Notes under the pieces: generated by a model
Told to the model about the DNA's origin: nothing
Database searches by the model: none
What the model saw: only the letters and a program-made list of their open reading frames with translations
NCBI GenBank assembly: GCA_018381425.1
Contig: JAGZRY010000098.1
Coordinates: forward strand, 1-6,274
Reading direction: 5' to 3'
Length of the DNA: 6,274 nucleotides
Source of the DNA: Haemophilus parainfluenzae
Lineage (GTDB): Bacteria > Pseudomonadota > Gammaproteobacteria > Enterobacterales > Pasteurellaceae
Shown: in pieces, positions 1 through 6,274 of the stretch
Numbering within the stretch: the first letter of the stretch is position 1
Layout: each line of letters starts with the position of its first letter
Program-made: the position numbers and the translations under genes

Positions 1-10
1 AACAATAATC

Positions 11-40
11 AAAAGTGCGGTATAAAATGACCGCACTTTT
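11..40. terminator. Hairpin of two opposed uptake signal sequences, probable terminator upstream of fmt
   Basis: Bases 11-21 and 30-40 are perfect reverse complements (11 bp stem, 8-base loop). Each arm holds a full uptake core: AAGTGCGGT at 13-21 on the + strand and again at 30-38 on the - strand. The stem is A-rich on its left arm and ends in four T on its right arm, so the RNA can form a hairpin with a short U run in either direction. Opposed uptake signals between genes are known in Haemophilus to double as terminators. The U run toward fmt is short, with CC following, so termination strength on the + strand is uncertain. The gene it would terminate lies outside the window; def would be expected from gene order in relatives. 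Confidence 0.65.
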
Positions 41-67
41 CCTATCAACGCCATAACGTAGAACATT

Positions 68-1024
68 ATGAAACCATTGAATATCATCTTTGCCGGTACA
101 CCGGACTTCGCAGCACAACATCTTGCTGCACTCTTAAATTCACATCACAATATTATTGCTGTTTATACGCAGCCAGATAAACCGGCTGGCCGCGGTAAAA
201 AATTGCAGGCGAGTCCTGTAAAGCAATTAGCAGAACAGCATCAAATTCCTGTTTATCAACCAAAATCCTTACGTAAAGAAGAAGCACAAGCAGAGCTTAA
301 AGCGTTAAATGCCGATGTGATGGTTGTTGTCGCTTATGGTTTGATTTTACCTCAAGCAGTGTTAGATATGCCTCGTTTAGGTTGTTTAAATGTGCATGGC
401 TCCCTCTTACCACGTTGGCGTGGAGCTGCGCCTATTCAGCGCTCTATTTGGGCAGGGGATCAACAAACTGGTGTGACGATTATGCAAATGGATGCAGGCT
501 TAGATACTGGCGATATGTTACACAAAGTGTATTGCGATATTGATACGCAAGAAACTTCTGCCTCACTTTACCATAAATTAGCTGAAATTGCGCCCTCTGC
601 ATTGATTGATGTTTTAGATCATTTGGAAGAAGGGAAATTCATTGCAGAAAAACAAGATGATAGCCAAAGCAACTATGCAGAGAAACTTTCAAAAGAAGAG
701 GCTAAATTGGATTGGTCGCTTTCTGCAGCTCAGCTTGAACGTAACATTCGCGCGTTTAATCCTTGGCCGATTAGTTTCCTACAATTGACCGATGAACAAG
801 GTAATGAACAAACCTTAAAAGTTTATGCTGCTGCCGTGTTGCCACATGTAGATAAACCAGCTGGGACGATTTTAAGTGTTGATAAAAAAGGTATCCAAAT
901 TGCCACGAAAGAAGGGGTTTTAAATTTATTGCAACTTCAGCCCGCAGGCAAGAAACCTATGTCTGTGCAAGACTTCCTCAATGGTCGAGCAGATTGGTTC
1001 CAGGTTGGTAAGGTTCTAAACTAA
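68..1024 (+). CDS. fmt: Methionyl-tRNA formyltransferase
   Basis: Transfers a formyl group from 10-formyltetrahydrofolate to the amino group of Met on initiator tRNA in the cytoplasm, producing fMet-tRNA for translation initiation. The 318-residue length matches the family (about 315). The N-terminal formyltransferase domain opens with FAGTPDFAA (8-16). It carries the family signature around [14 protein letters not shown] (112-125), with the Asn/His/Asp catalytic set at N108, H110 and D146. The basic loop KPAGRGKK (38-45), which in E. coli contacts the tRNA acceptor stem, is present. The C-terminal OB-like domain follows from about residue 210 ([14 protein letters not shown]). The ATG at 68 is the start that gives the family N-terminus (KPLNIIFAG); the ribosome site before it is weak. 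It lies 27 bases after a hairpin and overlaps rsmB by one base (TAATG). No clear own promoter is visible. Identity is secure. Confidence 0.98.
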   Translation: MKPLNIIFAGTPDFAAQHLAALLNSHHNIIAVYTQPDKPAGRGKKLQASPVKQLAEQHQIPVYQPKSLRKEEAQAELKALNADVMVVVAYGLILPQAVLDMPRLGCLNVHGSLLPRWRGAAPIQRSIWAGDQQTGVTIMQMDAGLDTGDMLHKVYCDIDTQETSASLYHKLAEIAPSALIDVLDHLEEGKFIAEKQDDSQSNYAEKLSKEEAKLDWSLSAAQLERNIRAFNPWPISFLQLTDEQGNEQTLKVYAAAVLPHVDKPAGTILSVDKKGIQIATKEGVLNLLQLQPAGKKPMSVQDFLNGRADWFQVGKVLN

Positions 1025-2361
1025 TGGTATTTCAACGAAAAAAAACGGAAAAATCGACCGCACTTTCGGTACGCGCTATTGCTGCTCAAGTGACTTTACA
1101 GGTTTTAGAGCAAGGTAAGTCCTTATCAACGTTGCTTCCTGAAGTGCAATCGCAGGTAAAACCACAGGATTTACCTTTATTGCAGGAAATCACCTTTGGT
1201 ATTTGTCGCGTATTGCCTCGTTTAGAAAATATTATAAAAAAACTATTAGATAAGCCATTGAAGGGTAAAACCCGCATCGTGCATTGCTTGTTATTAGTAG
1301 GGTTGTATCAATTACTTTATATGCGCGTGCCCGCTCATGCGGCGGTAGATGAAGTAGTTAATGCCACAAAATCATTAAAATCAGATAGTTTCCGAGGTTT
1401 GGTTAACGGTGTATTGCGTCGCTTCTTACGGGAACAAGAAGATATTCTTGCTGTAGTAGATAAACATTGGCAAACGCTTCATCCTGAATGGTTTGTGAAT
1501 AAACTCAAAAAAGCTTATCCGAATTGGCGTGAAATTATTGAGGCGAATAACCAAAAGCCACCAATGTGGCTACGAGTTAATCAACAAAAAAATGACACAA
1601 AAACTTACCGCACTTTATTGGAAGAGCAAGAGATAGTCGCATTTGAATGTGATAATCCACATGCTTTACGTTTAGCTCAACCGCTTTCCGTTTCGAAACT
1701 GCCGAATTTTGAACAAGGTGTAGTAACCGTTCAGGATCTCAATGCACAATGGTCTGCTTTATTGCTTGAGCCACAAAATGATGAATTAATTTTAGATGCT
1801 TGCGCGGCGCCAGGTGGGAAGACTACACATATTTTAGAGATGGCACCGCAAGCGAAAGTGATTGCGCTTGATGTCGAGGCTCATCGCTTAAAACGTGTTG
1901 AAGAAAATCTTGCCCGTTTGAATCAACAGGCGACTGTCGTTTGTGGTGATGCGACCGAGCCTGATAAGTGGCTTGCGGAAATAGGTTTAAGTGGTGCATC
2001 CTTTGATCGTATTTTATTAGATGCACCTTGTTCGGCAACAGGGGTGATTCGTCGTCATCCGGATATTAAATGGCTGCGTCAAGAAACGGATATTGCTCAA
2101 TTGGTTGCCTTGCAAGGACAAATTCTAAAAGCGCTTTGGGCAAAATTGAAACCTAATGGTATTTTGCTTTATGCGACTTGCTCGGTGCTTCCCGATGAGA
2201 ACAGTCAGCAAATACAGCGTTTTTTAGCTGAAACACCCGATGCAGAATTAATGCCATTGCCGTTTGAACAAACGGAAAATACGATTGGAATCCAATTCTT
2301 ACCACAAGAGAATGGCGGGGATGGGTTCTATTATGCAAAATTGAGAAAACGGTCAGCTTAA
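1024..2361 (+). CDS. rsmB: 16S rRNA m5C967 methyltransferase RsmB (Sun/Fmu)
   Basis: SAM-dependent enzyme that makes 5-methylcytosine at position 967 (E. coli numbering) of 16S rRNA before subunit assembly is complete. Residues about 17-140 form the NusB-like RNA-binding domain ([20 protein letters not shown]). The Rossmann methyltransferase domain follows: SAM loop [10 protein letters not shown] (258-267), acidic ribose contact D283, GDA (308-310), motif [10 protein letters not shown] (333-340, C336) and motif VI TCSV (385-388). C386 is the expected nucleophile and C336 the motif IV cysteine that helps release product. It ends in the usual GDGFYYAKL. At 445 residues it is slightly longer than the E. 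coli protein (429), partly from a basic N-terminal tail of about 16 residues. The start codon shares one base with the fmt stop and has TAAGG at 1009-1013, so translation is likely coupled to fmt. Two uptake signals lie inside it. Identity is secure. Confidence 0.97.
   Translation: MVFQRKKTEKSTALSVRAIAAQVTLQVLEQGKSLSTLLPEVQSQVKPQDLPLLQEITFGICRVLPRLENIIKKLLDKPLKGKTRIVHCLLLVGLYQLLYMRVPAHAAVDEVVNATKSLKSDSFRGLVNGVLRRFLREQEDILAVVDKHWQTLHPEWFVNKLKKAYPNWREIIEANNQKPPMWLRVNQQKNDTKTYRTLLEEQEIVAFECDNPHALRLAQPLSVSKLPNFEQGVVTVQDLNAQWSALLLEPQNDELILDACAAPGGKTTHILEMAPQAKVIALDVEAHRLKRVEENLARLNQQATVVCGDATEPDKWLAEIGLSGASFDRILLDAPCSATGVIRRHPDIKWLRQETDIAQLVALQGQILKALWAKLKPNGILLYATCSVLPDENSQQIQRFLAETPDAELMPLPFEQTENTIGIQFLPQENGGDGFYYAKLRKRSA
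1057..1065 (-). repeat. DNA uptake signal sequence (Hin type), inside rsmB 5' end
   Basis: Perfect ACCGCACTT on the + strand, i.e. AAGTGCGGT read on the - strand. On that strand it is followed by two AT-rich runs (GATTTTT, then a long T run) spaced about one helical turn apart, as in the extended Haemophilus consensus. It encodes part of the N-terminal tail of RsmB (residues S11-L14 area). Confidence 0.9.
1607..1615 (-). repeat. DNA uptake signal sequence (Hin type), inside rsmB
   Basis: Perfect ACCGCACTT on the + strand. Read on the - strand, the core is followed by AGTTTTT and then a second T-rich run, matching the extended consensus. It falls in the codons for YRTLL, about residues 195-199, in the linker between the RNA-binding and methyltransferase domains. 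Confidence 0.9.
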
Positions 2362-3177
2362 ATGAATTTGCCTTTAATTGATGTCGTCATTCCTTGCTAT
2401 AACGCTGAACAAACGCTTGTTCGTGCAGTGGAGTCTGCGTTGCTGCAAGGTAATCTTGGCCGTCTTTGGCTGATTGATGATGCCTCTACAGATAATACAT
2501 TTGCATTAGCCTTACAGCTTGCAGCGCAATATCCTGACAGAATTTCTGTCGAACAAATGCCGAAAAATAGTGGTGTCGCAATGGCTCGAAATTGGGGGGC
2601 GATGCTCTTTGCTAAAAGTGCGGTTGATTTTGTCGCATTTTTAGATGCGGATGATGCATACGAACCTGGAGCATTAGAAATTGCTGCGGCAACATTTCAT
2701 TTTCAACCAGATACATCGGTGGTGAGATTAGCATTAAAACCGATAAATTTAGCCCAACGTTATGCAGAACACCCCAATTTTGATCAGGCATGGCAATATA
2801 TGCGCACGACCTGCGGGGGAAATATCGTTTTCAATAAAGCTTTTTTCTTAGCGTGCGGCGGATTTCCAACACATCAATTATTCCGAGAGCTCGGCGGTGA
2901 AGATGGTGCTTTAGGCATTGCGACGACTAAAACAGCAAAAGTAGCCACATTATTTGAAGATGTAGGCGTGTTGCATTTTTGTCGTGAAGGGATGCATGCA
3001 GAACGTTTGCTCGATGGCCTGTTATTTGGTAAACAAGATCCTTCGATTACTACAGAAAAAATGGCAGAAGCAGAACAAGTAACGGCGACCATTTGTCGCC
3101 GCATTGAAACATTAAAGTGCGGTCTAAATTCAGCTGAAATTGGTATCCGACCTTTGGTTGTGGAGAGAACAGAATGA
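2362..3177 (+). CDS. Family 2 glycosyltransferase (GT-A fold), acceptor unknown
   Basis: A 271-residue inverting-type glycosyltransferase; neither the sugar donor nor the acceptor can be read from the sequence. GT2 motifs appear in order: VVIPCYN (8-14) at the nucleotide-binding start, IDDAS (38-42), NSGVAMARN (69-77), the metal-binding DADD (95-98), and GGED (178-181), which probably supplies the catalytic base. A C-terminal His lies in the LHFCREGMH segment (204-212). I see no signal peptide, membrane segment or coiled coil, so it is probably cytoplasmic or loosely membrane-attached. Its ATG follows the rsmB stop with no gap and no obvious ribosome site, and its stop overlaps the trkA start by 4 bases, so it should be co-translated with both. 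Two uptake signals lie in it, one close to the 3' end. A role in lipooligosaccharide or other surface glycan synthesis is possible but is inference only. The GT2 family call is firm. Confidence 0.93.
   Translation: MNLPLIDVVIPCYNAEQTLVRAVESALLQGNLGRLWLIDDASTDNTFALALQLAAQYPDRISVEQMPKNSGVAMARNWGAMLFAKSAVDFVAFLDADDAYEPGALEIAAATFHFQPDTSVVRLALKPINLAQRYAEHPNFDQAWQYMRTTCGGNIVFNKAFFLACGGFPTHQLFRELGGEDGALGIATTKTAKVATLFEDVGVLHFCREGMHAERLLDGLLFGKQDPSITTEKMAEAEQVTATICRRIETLKCGLNSAEIGIRPLVVERTE
2616..2624 (+). repeat. DNA uptake signal sequence (Hin type), inside glycosyltransferase gene
   Basis: Perfect AAGTGCGGT on the + strand, preceded by AA and followed by GATTTT and then CATTTTTAG, fitting the extended consensus. 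It encodes part of the stretch KSAVDF (85-90), just before the DADD metal-binding motif. Confidence 0.9.
3115..3123 (+). repeat. DNA uptake signal sequence (Hin type), 3' end of glycosyltransferase gene
   Basis: Perfect AAGTGCGGT on the + strand, preceded by an extra A and followed by TAAATT and, a turn later, GAAATT. It encodes LKCGL (251-255) in the C-terminal tail of the glycosyltransferase, beyond the recognisable catalytic motifs and about 50 bases before trkA. Confidence 0.9.
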
Positions 3178-4550
3178 AAATAATCATCTTAGGTGCAGGG
3201 CAAGTGGGTACAACACTTGCAGCAAATCTAGTGAGTGAAGATAACGATATCACGCTAGTCGATAATGAATCTCAACATTTGCAGAATTTGCAAGATAAGC
3301 ATGATTTACGTGTGGTTAAAGGTTCGCCTTCTTCACCCAAGATTTTACGAGATGCAGGGGCAGCTGATGCTGACTTGATGGTTGCCGTAACGGCTTCGGA
3401 TGAAACCAATATGATTGCTTGCCAGTTGGGATATACCCTTTTTAATACCCCAACTCGTATTGCGCGTATTCGTAATGCGGAATATTTGCGTGAGAAAGAT
3501 AAATTATTTAATGATGAGAACGTACCAATCGATCATCTGATTTCACCAGAAAATTTAGTTACAGATGAGATTACTCGTTTAATTGCTTATCCAGGTGCGC
3601 TGCAAGTGGCGCATTTTGCCAATAATCGAATTAGCATTGTGATTGTAAAAGCGTATTACGGCGGTCCGTTAGTGGGCTATGCGTTATCTGCTTTTAAAGA
3701 GCATATGCCACATATTGATTACCGTATCATTTCAATTTTACGTAATGATAAATTAATTCGCCCGCAAGGTTCGACCATTATTGAGGCGGGAGACGAAATT
3801 ACCTTCATTTGTGCGACAGAGCACATTAAAGCAGTGATGAGTGAGTTGCAACGCCTTGAGAAAACCTACAAGCGTATTATGATTGCCGGCAGTGGGAATA
3901 TTGCCTCTGGTGTTGCAAAACAGTTAGAAGATAAGTATCAAGTGAAACTTATTGAGCGAGACGGTGAAAAAGCAAAAGTCTTGGCTGAGAAACTCTCTAA
4001 AACCCTTGTTTTCCATGGTGATGCTTCTGACCAGAATTTACTTTTTGAAGAGCATATTGAGAACGTCGATGTCTTTTTATCATTAAGTGCGGACGATGAA
4101 GCCAATATTATGTCGGCGTTACTGGCAAAACGTTTAGGGGCGAAAAAAGCGATGGTACTGATTCAACGCATGGCATATATCAATTTGATTCAAGGGGGAA
4201 CCATTGATATTGCGGTTTCACCACAACAAGCGACAATTTCGGCTTTATTGGGGCATGTGCGTAAAGGAGATATCAAAAACGTGGCCTCTTTGCGTCATGG
4301 TACTGCGGAAGGCATTGAACTTGTGGTACATGGCGATTCGACAACATCCAATGTGGTTGGAAGACAGATTGGCGATATTAAACTTCCAGTTGGTGCAATG
4401 ATTGCGGCAATTTTACGTAAAAATGAGGTTATCATTGCACGTCGTCAGGTGGCCATTGAAGAAGGTGATAGTGTCATTGTTTATATCAATGATAAGAAAT
4501 CTGTGTCAGAAATAGAAAAATTATTCCAACCAAGTGCATTTTTTATTTAA
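3174..4550 (+). CDS. trkA: Trk system K+ uptake NAD-binding subunit TrkA
   Basis: Peripheral cytoplasmic regulatory subunit of the Trk potassium transporter; it binds nucleotide and gates the membrane subunit TrkH/TrkG, which is not encoded here. The 458 residues match the E. coli length and form two tandem RCK units. The first has GAGQVG (7-12) and acidic D30, then a TrkA-C region at about 140-220. The second has GSGNIA (239-244) and ERD (261-263), with GDASDQ (282-287), [14 protein letters not shown] (307-320) and [16 protein letters not shown] (349-364), then a second TrkA-C region. It ends FQPSAFFI, close to the family C-terminus. The last glycine of the second nucleotide loop is Ala here. 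The start is fixed by the N-terminal Rossmann strand ([10 protein letters not shown]), the ATGA overlap with the preceding stop, and GGAG at 3162-3165 eight bases upstream. Identity is secure. Confidence 0.98.
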   Translation: MKIIILGAGQVGTTLAANLVSEDNDITLVDNESQHLQNLQDKHDLRVVKGSPSSPKILRDAGAADADLMVAVTASDETNMIACQLGYTLFNTPTRIARIRNAEYLREKDKLFNDENVPIDHLISPENLVTDEITRLIAYPGALQVAHFANNRISIVIVKAYYGGPLVGYALSAFKEHMPHIDYRIISILRNDKLIRPQGSTIIEAGDEITFICATEHIKAVMSELQRLEKTYKRIMIAGSGNIASGVAKQLEDKYQVKLIERDGEKAKVLAEKLSKTLVFHGDASDQNLLFEEHIENVDVFLSLSADDEANIMSALLAKRLGAKKAMVLIQRMAYINLIQGGTIDIAVSPQQATISALLGHVRKGDIKNVASLRHGTAEGIELVVHGDSTTSNVVGRQIGDIKLPVGAMIAAILRKNEVIIARRQVAIEEGDSVIVYINDKKSVSEIEKLFQPSAFFI

Positions 4551-4557
4551 ATAACAG

Positions 4558-4585
4558 TTTACTTTTTAATCTGAAAATCTATAAT
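4558..4585 (+). promoter_or_regulatory. Probable sigma-70 promoter of mscL
   Basis: A perfect -10 box TATAAT lies at 4580-4585. A -35-like TTTACT (4 of 6 matches) lies at 4558-4563 with a 16-base, AT-rich spacer. Transcription would begin near 4592, giving a leader of about 37 bases before the mscL ATG. It sits in the 78-base gap between trkA and mscL, and no terminator hairpin is apparent after trkA, so mscL may also receive read-through. Confidence 0.7.
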
Positions 4586-4617
4586 ACGCACTCTTTTAAT
4601 TTTTTAAACCAACACAA

Positions 4618-4622
4618 AAGGA
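4618..4622 (+). promoter_or_regulatory. Ribosome binding site of mscL
   Basis: AAGGA is placed six bases before the ATG at 4629. It is among the clearest ribosome sites on the + strand and fixes that ATG as the start. Confidence 0.8.
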
Positions 4623-4628
4623 AATTTT

Positions 4629-5012
4629 ATGAGCTTTCTTAAAGAATTCCGCGAATTCGCAATGCGCGGCAACGTAGTAGATATGGCAGTCGGTGTGATC
4701 ATCGGTGGTGCTTTTGGTAAAATCGTAAGTTCACTTGTAGGTGACGTAGTAATGCCTGTATTAGGTATTTTAACTGGTGGTGTAGATTTCAAAGATTTAA
4801 AAATCACGTTAGCAGAAGCGGTAGGTGAAACTCCAGCAGTAACATTAAACTACGGTGCATTTGTTCAAAATGTCTTTGATTTTATCATCATTGCATTCGC
4901 AATCTTCATGATGATCAAAGGTATCAACAAAGTGAAAAAACCAGTAGAAAAAGTAAAAGGTCCTTCACAAGAAGAATTACTTACTGAAATTCGCGATTTA
5001 TTAAAAAAATAA
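4629..5012 (+). CDS. mscL: Large-conductance mechanosensitive channel MscL
   Basis: Homopentameric inner-membrane channel that opens under membrane tension on hypo-osmotic shock and releases solutes. It has 127 residues (E. coli 136). The amphipathic N-terminal helix [14 protein letters not shown] (2-15) is followed by glycine- and alanine-rich TM1 at about 15-47, including the gate region [12 protein letters not shown] (20-31, G22 at the constriction). A short periplasmic loop spans about 48-73, TM2 about 74-98 ([16 protein letters not shown]), and a charged cytoplasmic helix about 113-126 forms the C-terminal bundle. Val is mostly GTA (about 12 of 17), a more uniform codon choice than in the neighbours and in line with high expression. 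Tandem stops TAATAA are followed by a terminator hairpin. It has its own promoter, and trkA upstream is a functional companion in osmotic and ion balance. Identity is secure. Confidence 0.98.
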   Translation: MSFLKEFREFAMRGNVVDMAVGVIIGGAFGKIVSSLVGDVVMPVLGILTGGVDFKDLKITLAEAVGETPAVTLNYGAFVQNVFDFIIIAFAIFMMIKGINKVKKPVEKVKGPSQEELLTEIRDLLKK

Positions 5013-5030
5013 TAAGAATTTAATCTAAAT

Positions 5031-5064
5031 AAAGAAAGGTTGGTATTTTACCAACCTTTTCTTT
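5031..5064. terminator. Bidirectional intrinsic terminator between mscL and ispF
   Basis: Bases 5035-5045 (AAAGGTTGGTA) pair perfectly with 5049-5059 across a TTT loop. The right arm runs into TTTTCTTTT on the + strand. On the - strand the hairpin ends in CTTTCTTTATTTAG, also T-rich. The two genes converge on it (mscL ends at 5012, ispF at 5075), so one hairpin can serve both. Confidence 0.9.
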
Positions 5065-5074
5065 TACCTAAAAT

Positions 5075-5551
5075 TTAAGCTTTGAGTAACAATGCAACGG
5101 CTTCGCAAGCAATACCTTCGCTTCTACCCGTAAAGCCAAGTTTTTCTGTTGTGGTTGCTTTCACGTTTACTTGCTCAATATCACAATGTAAATCTTCTGC
5201 AATCTTCGCTCGCATTGCATCGATATGAGGACGCATTTTAGGGGCTTGTGCAATAATGGTCACATCCACATTGCCAACCTTATAGCCTTTTGCTTGTACT
5301 TGGCGAAAGGCTTCTCGTAATAAAACACGACTATCTGCATTTTTATATTGCATATCGGTATCAGGGAAAAGTTTACCAATATCACCTAATGCTGCCGCAC
5401 CTAATAAGGCATCTGTTAAGGCATGTAAGGCGACATCACCATCAGAATGGGCAATAAATCCGGTATGGTAAGGCACTTCAACGCCGCCAATAATTAAAGG
5501 GCGATCTTCACCAAAGGCATGAACATCAAACCCATGTCCAATTCGTATCAT
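5075..5551 (-). CDS. ispF: 2-C-methyl-D-erythritol 2,4-cyclodiphosphate synthase
   Basis: Cytoplasmic homotrimeric enzyme of the MEP isoprenoid pathway; converts CDP-ME 2-phosphate into MEcPP with release of CMP. The 158-residue length is typical. The metal site is visible as D9, H11 (GFDVH) and H43 ([14 protein letters not shown]). The phosphate-binding segment follows as AHSDGD (34-39) and [11 protein letters not shown] (56-66). The conserved C-terminal stretch [13 protein letters not shown] carries the Thr and Glu that contact the diphosphate and second metal. The ATG overlaps the ispD stop by 4 bases (ATGA), and AAGGA at 5559-5563 on the - strand lies seven bases before it, so start and coupling are well supported. 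In E. coli truD follows ispF; here a terminator follows. Identity is secure. Confidence 0.98.
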   Translation of the reverse strand: MIRIGHGFDVHAFGEDRPLIIGGVEVPYHTGFIAHSDGDVALHALTDALLGAAALGDIGKLFPDTDMQYKNADSRVLLREAFRQVQAKGYKVGNVDVTIIAQAPKMRPHIDAMRAKIAEDLHCDIEQVNVKATTTEKLGFTGRSEGIACEAVALLLKA

Positions 5552-6231
5552 AGAGTTTTCCTTGTTAAATAAAATTCGGCTAAAGCTAAATCTTCTGGAC
5601 GTGTCACTTTAATATTATCACTCCTTCCCGTGACTAAGTGCGGTCGAAATCCGGCAAGTTCCATCGCAGAGGCTTCATCTGTAATATTAGCACCTTGAGA
5701 GAGTCCCTGTTCAAGTGCATTTCTTAATAGATCGCAACGGAAAAATTGAGGTGTTTGTGCAAGCCAAAGTTCAGCGCGATCTTCCGTTTTAATAATATCT
5801 TGTTGTTTATTCGCACGTTTAATTGTATCTACTGCTGGAATGGCCAAAATAGCGCCTTGTTCATCATCGATTTGGAGTAATTTATCTAAATCTTGGTGTG
5901 TTAAACAAGGTCTAGCTGCATCATGCACTAACACCCATGCTTGGTTATTTTTAATTGCTTTTAGCCCATTTAGAACTGACTCGGCTCGTGTTTCTCCCCC
6001 TTCAACAAGGGTGATGTTTTGATGAGGGAATAAAGTTATTTCAGAAAGATAGGGATCATTTTTTCCTACTGCAAGAATAACGTGATTAATTGCAGGGTGG
6101 GATAGAATGACAGAGAGTGTATGTTCCAGAATCGTCTTGTCTAGGATTTTCAGATATTGCTTAGGTTTATTTGCTTGCATACGGCTTCCAACGCCTGCAG
6201 CAGGAATGACGGCAATAATTTCGCGGCTCAT
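5548..6231 (-). CDS. ispD: 2-C-methyl-D-erythritol 4-phosphate cytidylyltransferase
   Basis: Cytoplasmic dimeric enzyme one committed step earlier in the MEP pathway: joins CTP and MEP to give CDP-ME and pyrophosphate. The 227 residues fit the family. The CTP-binding N-terminus is PAAGVGSRM (10-18) plus KPKQYL (22-27), with R17 and K24 as the expected catalytic residues. Further family blocks are [13 protein letters not shown] (78-90), VHDAARP (102-108, D104 for metal), LAQTPQFF (158-164), TDEASAME (184-191) and [10 protein letters not shown] (206-215, K208 near the phosphate). The start codon shares one base with the ftsB stop (TAATG on the - strand), and the stop overlaps the ispF start, so the three genes read as a coupled unit. 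One uptake signal lies near the 3' end. It is a separate protein, not an IspDF fusion. Identity is secure. Confidence 0.98.
   Translation of the reverse strand: MSREIIAVIPAAGVGSRMQANKPKQYLKILDKTILEHTLSVILSHPAINHVILAVGKNDPYLSEITLFPHQNITLVEGGETRAESVLNGLKAIKNNQAWVLVHDAARPCLTHQDLDKLLQIDDEQGAILAIPAVDTIKRANKQQDIIKTEDRAELWLAQTPQFFRCDLLRNALEQGLSQGANITDEASAMELAGFRPHLVTGRSDNIKVTRPEDLALAEFYLTRKTL
5636..5644 (+). repeat. DNA uptake signal sequence (Hin type), inside ispD
   Basis: Perfect AAGTGCGGT on the + strand, antisense to ispD, within the codons for PHLV (197-200). The base before the core is T rather than A, and the downstream AT runs are poor (CGAAATCCGG), so this is a good core in a weak extended context. 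Confidence 0.8.
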
Positions 6232-6274
6232 TATTTATGCTCTTTGACGATGTGATAGAACACTTCGTTTGGTT
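6231..6274 (-). CDS. ftsB: Cell division protein FtsB, C-terminal end only (partial)
   Basis: Only the last 13 codons and the TAA stop are inside the window; the gene continues beyond base 6274. They read [13 protein letters not shown], which resembles the FtsB C-terminal region (the E. coli protein has PGETFYRLVPD near its end). FtsB is a small bitopic inner-membrane protein that forms the FtsQLB divisome complex. The position directly before ispD with a 1-base TAATG overlap matches the ftsB-ispD-ispF order known from gamma-proteobacteria. The call rests on a short peptide plus gene order. Confidence 0.75.
   Translation of the reverse strand, partial: PNEVFYHIVKEHK

Noticed and set aside
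1..8. Stop codon TAA at 6-8 as the end of the upstream gene
   Set aside because: Too few bases to identify any coding frame; the upstream gene cannot be called from eight bases.
27..57. Weak promoter for fmt (ATGACC at 27-32, CATAAC at 52-57)
   Set aside because: Both boxes match poorly, the 19-base spacer is off, and the leader would be only a few bases before the ATG at 68.
2362..2460. Phase-variable expression of the glycosyltransferase, as for many Haemophilus glycan genes
   Set aside because: No tetranucleotide or homopolymer repeat tract is present at or near the start codon; the frame is open and intact.
3083..3101. 7 bp GC-rich hairpin (CGGCGAC / GTCGCCG) as a terminator or attenuator before trkA
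   Set aside because: No T run follows it and it lies inside the glycosyltransferase coding region; a role in transcription is not supported.
3050..3253. 67-codon open frame on the - strand across the glycosyltransferase-trkA junction
   Set aside because: Lies wholly opposite two well-supported genes and shows no domain or supporting ribosome site.
4204..4401. 65-codon + strand open frame inside trkA
   Set aside because: Out of frame with the conserved second RCK unit of TrkA, which fully explains this stretch.
4604..4807. 67-codon open frame on the - strand over the mscL start
   Set aside because: It lies opposite the conserved mscL N-terminus and its promoter, with no recognisable product; a shadow frame.
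5548..5551. IspD-IspF fusion as found in some bacteria
   Set aside because: A clear TGA stop ends ispD and an ATG with its own AAGGA site starts ispF; they are two coupled genes.

Overview
The window looks like chromosomal DNA from a Pasteurellaceae bacterium in the Haemophilus/Aggregatibacter/Pasteurella group. Three things support this. The DNA is AT-rich. The proteins resemble enterobacterial housekeeping proteins along their whole length. The 9-base DNA uptake signal AAGTGCGGT of the 'Hin' type occurs seven times (both strands counted), where chance would give well under one. I cannot fix the species from sequence alone.

Layout: bases 1-67 hold a perfect inverted repeat made of two uptake signals facing each other, probably a terminator of the upstream transcription unit. 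Bases 68-4550 hold four tightly packed + strand genes: fmt (initiator tRNA formylation), rsmB (16S rRNA m5C methyltransferase), a family 2 glycosyltransferase of unknown substrate, and trkA (K+ uptake regulator). Junctions are a 1-base overlap, direct abutment and a 4-base overlap, so this reads as one translationally coupled unit. A 78-base gap with a good sigma-70 promoter leads to mscL (mechanosensitive channel). A terminator hairpin that can work in both directions separates mscL from a convergent - strand unit: ftsB (last 13 codons only), ispD and ispF, again joined by 1-base and 4-base overlaps.

How the genes relate: fmt and rsmB serve translation (initiator Met-tRNA and the small-subunit rRNA). 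trkA and mscL both serve osmotic and ion homeostasis. ispD and ispF catalyse two steps of the MEP isoprenoid pathway, next to the divisome gene ftsB. The orders fmt-rsmB-trkA-mscL and ftsB-ispD-ispF are as in E. coli. The departures from that plan are the glycosyltransferase between rsmB and trkA, and the direct junction of the mscL and ispF ends.

There is no gene-free stretch over 300 bases, and I see no mobile element, CRISPR array, tRNA or rRNA. Most of the window is ordinary core genome. The embedded glycosyltransferase and the placement of the uptake signals are the points that merit attention; I found no convincing new system.
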